Of a stretch of DNA of 16,406 nucleotides, positions 1-6,583 are shown piece after piece (the stretch's first letter is position 1; each line of letters opens with the position of its first letter). This stretch comes from a bacterium (lineage in GTDB: Bacteria; Zixibacteria; MSB-5A5; GN15; FEB-12). The translations under genes and the position numbers were made by a program. A model generated the notes under the pieces. The model was given only the letters and a program-made list of their open reading frames with translations, was not told the DNA's origin and did no database searches. The DNA lies in assembly GCA_030612965.1 (NCBI GenBank), contig JAUWMW010000020.1:1-16406 (forward strand), given 5' to 3'.

Positions 1-726
1 GACCAGCGTGAATGCCTCAATCAATACATCCACCCGTTTCTGCTCGGTGAATCGAGTCACCGCCACGATCAAGTTGTCCTCCATGGCGACTGAAGCATTC
101 TTATAGAAAACGCTCTCATCGTGCGGCAACGGCAGAACTTCCAGTCGGTCTTCCAATCGGGGGTCAAGAGTCAGTATCTGGTCTCTGAGATAGCTGGAGA
201 CAAACGTCCACCGGTGCAGCCGGTGACATAGACTCTTGAAATAACGGTACGGCAACCCCCCGTACTTGCGCACCAATCTGATGTCGGTGCCGTGCGAAGA
301 CAGAATCATCGGCAGCTCACAGTTTCCGGCCAATGACTTCATCACCATCCCGGCCGGGATCAACCAGTGACCGGCGATAACATCGATCTTCTCTTTCTCA
401 ATGATTTCCGCAGCCGCCGCGTGAAAGCATCTTACAAAACGTCGAAAGCGCACCACGCCACCCAAAGAACCGGTCACAATTGCTTGCATATTGCCGCGAT
501 AGGCCAGGTTTTCCTCACAGTCGGAGCCGTAGCGGAAGCGGTATATTTTGACGCCATCGTTCTCTTCGTATTCCGCGGTCTGGGGATCGTGCGGCGCCAA
601 GACGATCGGTTGGATCAATTCATTCACCAGCCGTCGGCACAACAATGAGATAAACACTCCGGCATGGTCGCCTGGGTAGCGAGGGTAGTTGTGCGTCAAA
701 ATGAGCAATCGAGTGTTTTTCTGCAT
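1..726 (-). CDS. GT4-type glycosyltransferase, N-terminal part (runs off the left edge)
   Basis: An open frame of 242 codons reads leftward from ATG at 726-724 to the window edge, so the C-terminal part is missing. The product starts MQKNTRLLILTHNYPRYPGD, the usual first strand and loop of a GT-B fold glycosyltransferase. It carries SSHGTDI near residue 145, the His-Gly-Thr-Asp motif common in family GT4, and ends in VAVTRFTEQKRVDVLIEAF, the start of the C-terminal nucleotide-sugar-binding half. Such cytoplasmic enzymes add sugars from NDP- or GDP-sugar donors to lipid-linked glycans, exopolysaccharide or LPS; the sugar cannot be read from the sequence. A GTG directly precedes the ATG in frame, and an in-frame TAA lies four codons before the ATG, so the start is fixed to within one codon. 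No clear Shine-Dalgarno sequence is visible. It is divergent from the DUF4139 gene at 885. Confidence 0.85.
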   Translation of the reverse strand, partial: MQKNTRLLILTHNYPRYPGDHAGVFISLLCRRLVNELIQPIVLAPHDPQTAEYEENDGVKIYRFRYGSDCEENLAYRGNMQAIVTGSLGGVVRFRRFVRCFHAAAAEIIEKEKIDVIAGHWLIPAGMVMKSLAGNCELPMILSSHGTDIRLVRKYGGLPYRYFKSLCHRLHRWTFVSSYLRDQILTLDPRLEDRLEVLPLPHDESVFYKNASVAMEDNLIVAVTRFTEQKRVDVLIEAFTLV

Positions 727-754
727 CACTGTATAATGTTACAACAATACAGTG
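727..754. repeat. Inverted repeat at the start of the GT4 gene
   Basis: CACTGTAT at 727-734 and ATACAGTG at 747-754 are perfect 8-bp inverted arms. Inside them TGTT (737-740) and AACA (743-746) also pair, leaving only AA (735-736) unpaired and a 2-nt loop. The element directly abuts the ATG of the leftward glycosyltransferase. It could be an operator or an mRNA hairpin covering the initiation region; which one is an inference. It contains a TATAAT on the plus strand (732-737) with no good -35 partner. Confidence 0.5.
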
Positions 755-873
755 CTCACGGAAGAATAAATTGGAAGAAACTTCTGCGTGTCATGTATTA
801 GCATTAAAACTTGCCAATGTGTTGCTGCCACCCAATGAATGAGGCGATTGGTGGAAACATTGGTATAAGCTCT
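755..873. other. Divergent intergenic region between the GT4 and DUF4139 genes
   Basis: This AT-richer spacer must carry promoters for both divergent genes, but no convincing -35/-10 pair was found. TTGCCA at 811-816 and TATAAG at 864-869 are isolated half-matches. CCAC/CAAT at 828-836 (with one bulged C) can pair with ATTGGTGG at 847-854 to form a hairpin upstream of the ribosome site of the DUF4139 gene. No small ORF with a ribosome site was seen. Confidence 0.35.
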
Positions 874-879
874 GGAGGT
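874..879 (+). promoter_or_regulatory. Ribosome binding site of the DUF4139 gene
   Basis: GGAGGT lies five bases before the ATG at 885, a strong Shine-Dalgarno sequence that fixes the start. The same GGAGGTCCG string with a similar spacing precedes the small membrane protein gene at 15370 on the minus strand. Confidence 0.8.
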
Positions 880-884
880 CCGTT

Positions 885-2231
885 ATGAGAACATTGAGAA
901 CAGTTTGTCTATTATTGGCGCTGCCGCTGGCGGCGTGGGCTGACGACCTGGCGGTTACGGTCTACAACAACAACCTCGGCGTCATCAGTGAAACTCGCCA
1001 ACTGAAGTTCGACAAAGGTGTCAATCGGCTGGCCTTTCGGGATGTCCCTTCGCAGATCGACGCCGCCTCGGTCAGATTCGAACTGATCGGATCAGGGCAA
1101 AAAGTCTCCATCCTGGAGCAGAACTATGCCTTCGACCTGGTCAGCCCGGAGCAAATGTACCGGAAGTATATCGACAAGGAAATCGAACTGATCGACAAAG
1201 AAGGTCGGCTTTACGACGGGACGCTTCTGGCTTACCGCAGCGGCGCGGTGACATTGATGGAGTCAACCGGTCGGATCAAGATCGTGCTGCTGGATAACAT
1301 CAGCGAGGTTAACTTCCCTTCGTTGCCGGACGGTCTGATCACCAGGCCGACTTTGTTTTGGGAATACCAGTCCGACTATGACGGCGAACTTGACTGCCGT
1401 GTGGGTTACCAGACCGGCGGTCTGAGTTGGAGCGCCGAGTATGTCGGGCTCTTGAGTGCAGACGAAACCAAACTCGATCTTTCCGGCTGGTCTTCGATCA
1501 ACAATGTTTCCGGTAAGACCTATCGCGATGCCACGCTGAAACTCATCGCCGGCGATATCAGCCGTGCCACCCCGCCGCCGCGAATGCTGACCAAAGGTAT
1601 GGCCATGGCTGATGCTGTTAGCGGCGCCGGGTTTGAGGAGAAGGCATTCTTCGAGTACCATCTGTATACCCTGCCTCGAAAAGCGACGCTGGCCGACAAA
1701 GAGATCAAACAGATTTCGCTTTTCGACCCCTCCCAGACCACAGTCGAGAAGATTTACACCTACCGCCCCGAGCGTCATCCTACCAACGTAGAAGTGATGC
1801 TGAAGTTCGTCAATTCAAAAGACGCCGGATTGGGGATGCCGTTGCCGGCGGGACGCGTTCGTTTATTCAAAGCCGACGACGACGGGTCGGTGATTCTGTT
1901 GGGTGAAGACCGTATCAAACACACACCGCGTGATGAAGAAGTCAAGGTCAAGGTCGGCAACGCCTTCGATGTGGTCGCCGAAGAGCGGCTCATGAGTCAG
2001 ACGCGCATCTCAACAAAGGTCGAAGATCGACAGTATGTAATCGAGTTGCGAAACCGCAAAGACTCGGATATCACCGTGAAAGTCGAAAAGAGGTTTTACG
2101 GTTTCTGGGAAATAATGGAGTCCAGCCTGGCTTATAAGCGTAAAGATGCCAACACTGTTGAGTTTGATGTCCCCCTCAGGGCCGGACAGACGGTAGAACT
2201 GGTCTGCGTGGTCCGTTTTACGACAAGATGA
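885..2231 (+). CDS. Secreted DUF4139-domain protein
   Basis: The 448-residue product begins with a signal peptide (MRTLRTVCLLLALPLAAWA, cleavage probable before DD), so it is exported. The body is the DUF4139 fold. A short N-terminal strand region (AVTVYNNNLGVISETRQ) is followed by the family core: GYQTGGLSWSAEYVGLL at about residues 174-190, then LDLSGWSSINNVSGKTY and LKLIAGDIS up to about residue 226. It ends in beta-rich sequence. DUF4139 occurs in proteins annotated as mucoidy inhibitor MuiA-like; the biochemical role is not established. Unlike MuiA-type proteins, this one shows no long coiled coil before the domain. It is followed after 84 bases by a secreted TPR protein, probably in the same operon. 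Start choice rests on a GGAGGT five bases upstream. Family assignment is good; function is unknown. Confidence 0.85.
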   Translation: MRTLRTVCLLLALPLAAWADDLAVTVYNNNLGVISETRQLKFDKGVNRLAFRDVPSQIDAASVRFELIGSGQKVSILEQNYAFDLVSPEQMYRKYIDKEIELIDKEGRLYDGTLLAYRSGAVTLMESTGRIKIVLLDNISEVNFPSLPDGLITRPTLFWEYQSDYDGELDCRVGYQTGGLSWSAEYVGLLSADETKLDLSGWSSINNVSGKTYRDATLKLIAGDISRATPPPRMLTKGMAMADAVSGAGFEEKAFFEYHLYTLPRKATLADKEIKQISLFDPSQTTVEKIYTYRPERHPTNVEVMLKFVNSKDAGLGMPLPAGRVRLFKADDDGSVILLGEDRIKHTPRDEEVKVKVGNAFDVVAEERLMSQTRISTKVEDRQYVIELRNRKDSDITVKVEKRFYGFWEIMESSLAYKRKDANTVEFDVPLRAGQTVELVCVVRFTTR

Positions 2232-2304
2232 GCACTCCAGTGGTTGACAAGGTGAACAGCAGCAGTTACATTCTGCCCGATGACGAGTGACTGGACGTGT
2301 AGAC

Positions 2305-2310
2305 AGGAGG
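2305..2310 (+). promoter_or_regulatory. Ribosome binding site that selects a TTG start
   Basis: AGGAGG sits five bases before TTG at 2316. The in-frame ATG 36 bases further up (2280) has no such site and would place MTSDWTCRQEVL in front of an otherwise standard signal peptide. The TTG is therefore the better start. Confidence 0.75.
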
Positions 2311-2315
2311 TTCTC

Positions 2316-3704
2316 TTGAAACAGTTGGTTAGATCAATAGTAATCGTAGTAGTGACGACCTTAGTGGCTGGTTCGGCGCTGGCCGGCAAAAAGGAGGGGC
2401 GCAAACTGCCGGTCGGGTCCTACATAACTTCAGCCAAGATCGCTATTATTTCGGGCGATCTCAATCGTTACCCCGAAGCTATCGCCATGCTGGACTCGCT
2501 TTTCATGCATTACGGTCCCCATGCTGAAGCCTTGCATTGGATGGGGCAGATCAATGTCGACTATATCGAGAAATCGGCCAGTCCGATGGAGAAGAAATCT
2601 CACGTCGACATGATGGTGGCCTATTTCGACTCTCTCCACCAGTGCTGTGATAACGAGGAAATTAAGAAGAAATTCCGGAAGAACTGCAAGAAGTACATCA
2701 AGCACGCCGACTCGATCACAGTCAAGTACTGGCGCGAGTTTTACAACGCCGGTGTCGAGCAGTTGACGGTCATGGATGAGATTAGCGATGAAATCGAACT
2801 AGCCGAGGATTCGGCCAGTCGCTCCTATCTGAAGGCGAACCTTCAGGCCAATATGGACTCATGCGTGGCCAACCTGGAACTGGCTATAACCATCGATCCC
2901 ACCAACCACCAGACCTATATCGGTATCGGCAGCGCGTACGAAAAAGCAGGCAACCACGATAAGGCGCTTGAGTGGCAGGAGATCGGACTAGAAAAGTCAC
3001 CGGACAGCGTCAAGGCCTCTATGTCGTTGTCGATCGGTTACACCTATATCAACATGGATCGATACTGTGATGCCATCCCGCACCTCAAGAACTACCTCGC
3101 GGATAGTACCACCGACACTACCTGGATGTACAACCTGAGCATTTGTTACAATAACTGCGGCCATTATGACTCCGCGCTGGCGATTTACGGCGACATTCTT
3201 CAGGTTAATCCAAATCACAGTAAGGTGCTGAGCGGCGTCGGCCGTTATTACAATGAATTGGCCAGACACTATTCCGATTCGGCCAATTTCTACTCGGACA
3301 AAGGGGATGAATCCCTGAAGCAATACTGGCTGGCTCGCAAGGACGAGGCATTTGATTCGTCTCATACGTATTACAAAAGGGCATTTCAAGCAGTTCCGGA
3401 CGACGAATTCGTTGCCGATCAGTTCGCGCTGATTAGCGCCTTGACGGGGCGGTTCGAAGATGCCGCCGAAGGTTACGCCCGGATAGCCGAACTTCGTCCG
3501 ACCGACCCGGATAACTGGACCTATCTTGGTGATGTCAGTGTCAGCCTCAAACGGTTTTCCGAAGCCATTGCCGCCTACGAGAAAGCCGTTGAGTTCCAGC
3601 CGGACAAGGCCGACCTTTGGCAGCAGCTTGCCGACCTTTATCAGAACGAGGGCATGAGCAAAAAGGAAGCTGAGGCCAGAGCAAAAGTGAAGGCACTTAA
3701 GTAA
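2316..3704 (+). CDS. Secreted tetratricopeptide-repeat protein
   Basis: Read from the TTG at 2316 the product has 462 residues and begins with a textbook signal peptide (MKQLVRSIVIVVVTTLVAGS, cleavage probable after ALA at residue 23). TPR-like helical pairs run from about residue 198 to 300 (YIGIGSAYEKAGNHDKALEW; WMYNLSICYNNCGHYDSALA) and again from about 360 to the end (WTYLGDVSVSLKRFSEAIAA). They are separated by a longer helical insert rich in Tyr, Ser and Asp. TPRs are protein-protein docking modules, so a scaffold role in the periplasm or at the outer membrane is inferred. An odd point is the cysteine content for an exported protein: CC at residues 110-111, one near 127, and others later. 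It probably shares an operon with the DUF4139 gene; 84 bases separate them. A hairpin with a T-rich tail follows at 3788. The partner is unknown. Confidence 0.8.
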   Translation: MKQLVRSIVIVVVTTLVAGSALAGKKEGRKLPVGSYITSAKIAIISGDLNRYPEAIAMLDSLFMHYGPHAEALHWMGQINVDYIEKSASPMEKKSHVDMMVAYFDSLHQCCDNEEIKKKFRKNCKKYIKHADSITVKYWREFYNAGVEQLTVMDEISDEIELAEDSASRSYLKANLQANMDSCVANLELAITIDPTNHQTYIGIGSAYEKAGNHDKALEWQEIGLEKSPDSVKASMSLSIGYTYINMDRYCDAIPHLKNYLADSTTDTTWMYNLSICYNNCGHYDSALAIYGDILQVNPNHSKVLSGVGRYYNELARHYSDSANFYSDKGDESLKQYWLARKDEAFDSSHTYYKRAFQAVPDDEFVADQFALISALTGRFEDAAEGYARIAELRPTDPDNWTYLGDVSVSLKRFSEAIAAYEKAVEFQPDKADLWQQLADLYQNEGMSKKEAEARAKVKALK

Positions 3705-3726
3705 GCTATCGTCGGTCTATCGGCGC

Positions 3727-3747
3727 GTCCGGTAGAGCACACCGGAC
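3727..3747. repeat. Perfect 7-bp hairpin downstream of the TPR gene
   Basis: GTCCGGT (3727-3733) and ACCGGAC (3741-3747) are perfect inverted arms around a 7-nt loop, 23 bases after the TPR stop codon. CAGCC/GGCTG pairing follows it at once. No T-run follows, so it looks more like an mRNA 3'-end structure than a terminator. Confidence 0.5.
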
Positions 3748-3787
3748 AGCCAACCGGCGGCTGGTGGCAGCAAACAAAGAATCCCAG

Positions 3788-3818
3788 AGCGGTAGGTGAA
3801 CACCTGCCGCTTTGTTGT
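3788..3818 (+). terminator. Terminator-like hairpin immediately before priA
   Basis: AGCGGTAGGTG (3788-3798) pairs with CACCTGCCGCT (3801-3811) with a single T-G wobble and is followed by TTGTTGTGT. AACAAAG at 3773-3779 can also pair with CTTTGTT at 3810-3816, extending or competing with the main stem. It probably ends the DUF4139-TPR transcript. Only 15 bases separate its tail from the priA start codon, so it could instead act as a priA leader structure. Confidence 0.5.
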
Positions 3819-3833
3819 GTGGGGAATACCTGG

Positions 3834-6218
3834 ATGAGCCAGACCGATCGCATAGCCGAGATCGCCGTCGCGGGGCCGTTATGTCGCACCTTCACCTATC
3901 GCATCCCAATTGACATCGATTCTCTTACCCTCGGTCAGCGAGTCCTGGTACCGTTCGGTCGTACCCGACAGATTGGATTTCACCTTGGTTCCGGTCGGTC
4001 CCAACCGGGCCTTCGCCTCAAAGAGATAATCCGGCCGCTTGATTCAATCAGCTACTTCAACAACGAACTGTTTCGGTTTTGTACCTGGGTTGCCGACTAC
4101 TACCTGGCCAACCCGGCTGACTGTCTGGCCGCCGCCCTGCCGGGAGTTTTCAAGGGCGCCCGTTCCGCACGCTACCGATGGCGCACTAACACCGATGAGC
4201 TAAGTGATCTGCTGGGACGACCGGTAAAACCGGGCGGTTTGGTCTCGGCCGAAGCTTTGCGGATAATCAAAGGCAAGCGGAGCCTGCTCTCAAGGCTCTT
4301 AGAGCAAGCAGCCATTGAGGAAGACTTTGGTCATCGACTCACTGAGAGGCGACGGATCTCCGGCTACCGAATGGCTGACAGAGAAGCGTACCAAGAGTTC
4401 TTTCGGCGACGCAGGATTACGCTGGAACCGTTTGATAGTATCCGGTCGCGCTCTGAACTTAAGCTGGCGAACTGGACCGACTACCTCATCCGTCAAGCTG
4501 TTAAGACCGCCAACTTAGTTCCGGTTTACCATGACGAGGCTGGTCCGGTGCTGGATTTCGTGAAGGCTCGCACCGATGTCGACAGCATCCAACTGAACGA
4601 CGAGCAGAGCCAGGTAGTGGCACGGCTGACTGAGCGACTATCGCAGGGCTTCTCGTGCAGTTTGCTTCACGGCGTGACCGGCTCCGGGAAAACAATTGTC
4701 TATTGTCACCTTTGTCGAAAGACACTTGACCGTGGCCAAACCGCTCTCGTGCTCACACCTGAAATTGCCTTAGCCGGCAGTACTCTGTCGTACTTTCGCG
4801 GATTTTTTGGTGACCTGGTGACAATCATCCACTCCGCCATGACCGAGCGCGAACGGCTCGAAAGCTGGCGCGGCATCAGATCGGGGCGGTTCAAGATTGT
4901 GATCGGACCTCGCTCCGCTCTGTTTGCACCGGTGGCCGATCTGGGGCTGATCGTGGTCGATGAGGAGCATGACCCATCGTACAAACAGGATAATCCGTCG
5001 CCCCGGTTCCAGGGACGCGATGCGGCTATAATGCGAGCCAGGATCGCGCGCATCCCGATCGTGTTAGGAACGGCCTCGCCCTCCTTTGAATCGTATCACA
5101 ATGTCCAGGCGGGACGCTATCAACTTCTGCACCTGACTAAACGACCGCGCGGGGCTACCCTGCCCACAGTGCGACTGGTCGATATGCGCACCGAGCGTCT
5201 GAAAGGCGACCTGCCGTTCTTCTCGTTCGCCCTCAAGCAGCAGATGGAGAAACGGTTCGACAAAGACGAGCAGGTCATTCTGTATCTTAACCGTCGGGGA
5301 CACTCGCCTCAAATCAAGTGCGCCGCCTGCGGGTATGTGCCGCGCTGCCCGCACTGTCAAGTGAACATGACCTTCCACAAAGTCGGACACAAGCTGTCAT
5401 GCCATTATTGCGGTCACATTGAAGCGACACCCCAACGATGTCGGCAGTGCGGCAGCGACAAGCTGTTGTTCCTCGGTGCCGGCACACAGAAAATCGAAGA
5501 GAGCATTCCGCGCCTGCTGGCGTCGGCCCGGGTGGCGCGACTCGACAGCGACAGCGCCTCGGGCCGCAAACGAGCCTATCAGATACTCTCCGGTTTTGCG
5601 TCAGGAAAGAGCAACTTGTTGCTCGGCACCCAGATGGTGACCAAGGGTCTTGATTTCCCCGGCGTGACGCTGGTCGGCGTGCTCTCGGCTGATTTCAGTA
5701 TGGACCTGCCGGATTTTCGCGCCTCCGAAAAAACGTTCGCCCGACTCTTACAGGTGGCCGGCCGTTCGGGGCGGGTGACGCCGGGTGAGGTGTTGATCCA
5801 GACGTACTATCCGGAAAGCGAGCTTATCGATGACGCTGCGCGACAGGATTACGAATCGTTCTACAAACGTGAGATCGAATCGCGTCGCGCCCTGTCTTAC
5901 CCACCGTTTTCGCGGCTGGTCAACTTCAGACTAACGGGTAAAGACGAGAACAAACTTGAAAAGACAGCGCTGGAGTTTCGTGAGCGCTTGTTAGGGCGGA
6001 TTCAATCAGCCGGTTTGAAACAGTCGGTACCTCTGGGCCCGGCCCCCTGTCCGCTCTATCGTTTGCGAGGAAACTATCGGCGACATCTTTTCGTCAAGAC
6101 GCGCCAGGTTATCAAGTTTGTCAGGATGCTGCGCGAGTGGGAACTGTCCGAGCCACGGTTCAAACTGCCCTCAACGATCAAACTGGGCGTCGACGTCGAC
6201 CCAGATGATATGATGTAG
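3834..6218 (+). CDS. priA: Primosomal protein N' (PriA), replication-restart helicase
   Basis: PriA recognises stalled forks, unwinds the lagging arm and starts primosome assembly in the cytoplasm. The 794-residue product carries the full family layout. It has an N-terminal 3'-DNA-end-binding domain (IAEIAVAGPLCRTFTYRIP; GQRVLVPFGRTRQIGF) and a winged-helix region. The Walker A motif GVTGSGKT lies at residues 280-287 and the DEEH box at 376-379, followed by GTASPSFES. A zinc-binding insert has eight cysteines at residues 496-539 in four CxxC pairs, then QVAGRSGR at 640-647 and a C-terminal domain. No key residue is missing and the length is normal for the family. The start was set at ATG 3834 because GGGGA lies seven bases upstream. 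An in-frame GTG at 3819 adds five residues but sits in the tail of the preceding hairpin with no ribosome site. Its neighbours are not replication genes. Confidence 0.96.
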   Translation: MSQTDRIAEIAVAGPLCRTFTYRIPIDIDSLTLGQRVLVPFGRTRQIGFHLGSGRSQPGLRLKEIIRPLDSISYFNNELFRFCTWVADYYLANPADCLAAALPGVFKGARSARYRWRTNTDELSDLLGRPVKPGGLVSAEALRIIKGKRSLLSRLLEQAAIEEDFGHRLTERRRISGYRMADREAYQEFFRRRRITLEPFDSIRSRSELKLANWTDYLIRQAVKTANLVPVYHDEAGPVLDFVKARTDVDSIQLNDEQSQVVARLTERLSQGFSCSLLHGVTGSGKTIVYCHLCRKTLDRGQTALVLTPEIALAGSTLSYFRGFFGDLVTIIHSAMTERERLESWRGIRSGRFKIVIGPRSALFAPVADLGLIVVDEEHDPSYKQDNPSPRFQGRDAAIMRARIARIPIVLGTASPSFESYHNVQAGRYQLLHLTKRPRGATLPTVRLVDMRTERLKGDLPFFSFALKQQMEKRFDKDEQVILYLNRRGHSPQIKCAACGYVPRCPHCQVNMTFHKVGHKLSCHYCGHIEATPQRCRQCGSDKLLFLGAGTQKIEESIPRLLASARVARLDSDSASGRKRAYQILSGFASGKSNLLLGTQMVTKGLDFPGVTLVGVLSADFSMDLPDFRASEKTFARLLQVAGRSGRVTPGEVLIQTYYPESELIDDAARQDYESFYKREIESRRALSYPPFSRLVNFRLTGKDENKLEKTALEFRERLLGRIQSAGLKQSVPLGPAPCPLYRLRGNYRRHLFVKTRQVIKFVRMLREWELSEPRFKLPSTIKLGVDVDPDDMM

Positions 6219-6250
6219 CGGGCAGTAAGCAGGGTGTCCGAACTTTCGTC

Positions 6251-6281
6251 ATCACGGCACAAGGGTTTGTCGAAGAAGCTC
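6251..6281. repeat. 31-bp direct repeat, copy 1
   Basis: The copy begins ATCACGGCACAAGGG and ends GTCGAAGAAGCTC. It matches copy 2 at 6368-6398 in 30 of 31 positions; the only difference is C against G at position 10. The two copies are 117 bases apart in the same orientation. Confidence 0.85.
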
Positions 6282-6293
6282 TCAAGCGACGGT

Positions 6294-6319
6294 GGTGTCG
6301 GGCGACCCCGCCCGACGCC
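6294..6319. repeat. GC-rich hairpin with 11-bp arms
   Basis: GGTGTCGGGCG (6294-6304) pairs with CGCCCGACGCC (6309-6319) around the loop ACCC, with one G-T wobble. No T-run follows on the plus strand, so it is not an ordinary terminator. It lies between the two copies of the 31-bp direct repeat. Confidence 0.75.
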
Positions 6320-6339
6320 TGCCTCTGAACCTCATGGCC

Positions 6340-6358
6340 GTCAGGCGAGTCGTCTGAC
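6340..6358. repeat. 19-bp near-perfect palindrome
   Basis: GTCAGGCGA (6340-6348) and TCGTCTGAC (6350-6358) are inverted arms around one central base, with one wobble mismatch. It also lies between the direct-repeat copies. The short centre favours a protein-binding site or cruciform over an RNA hairpin. Confidence 0.6.
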
Positions 6359-6367
6359 CGCACCCAA

Positions 6368-6398
6368 ATCACGGCAGAAGGGTTTGTCGAAGAAGCTC
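6368..6398. repeat. 31-bp direct repeat, copy 2
   Basis: The second copy matches copy 1 at 6251-6281 with one mismatch. The flanking sequence on either side is not shared, so the repeated unit really is about 31 bases. A short palindrome, GGCAC-TC-GTGCC, follows at 6426-6437. Confidence 0.85.
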
Positions 6399-6583
6399 CT
6401 ATTCTGAACATTGCGAGCGACCGAAGGCACTCGTGCCGTTGGGACCGCTGCAAGCTGATACATCGCGAGCAGAGTTTCCTGCGACATGTCATTGGCAATG
6501 GCATTTCCTAAAACGCGATTGAGAATGGGGCCAGAATTTCGGTTTTGGTTGTCCAAGTGATATCCGGGACTTATCATGCCGAC

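Larger units (their letters stand above)
6219..6583. other. Repeat-rich spacer between priA and the GT-C/TPR gene
   Basis: These 365 bases show no supportable gene. They contain a 31-bp direct repeat, an 11-bp-arm hairpin and two further palindromes, listed separately. Open frames here on either strand lack ribosome sites and domain-like sequence. Any promoter for the downstream gene must lie here, but no clear one was seen. Confidence 0.6.

Noticed and set aside
732..737. Perfect TATAAT on the plus strand
   Set aside because: No -35-like hexamer lies 15-19 bases upstream, and the bases form part of the inverted repeat, so a promoter call is not justified.
1263..1778. 171-codon antisense frame in the DUF4139 gene
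   Set aside because: It is a shadow of the DUF4139 reading frame without ribosome site or recognisable protein features.
3819..3833. Alternative GTG start for priA
   Set aside because: It has no ribosome site, lies in the tail of the terminator-like hairpin, and adds five residues not expected at the PriA N-terminus.
6251..6398. CRISPR-like reading of the two 31-bp repeats
   Set aside because: Only two copies exist, the 86-base interval is too long for a spacer and contains its own palindromes, and no cas gene is present.
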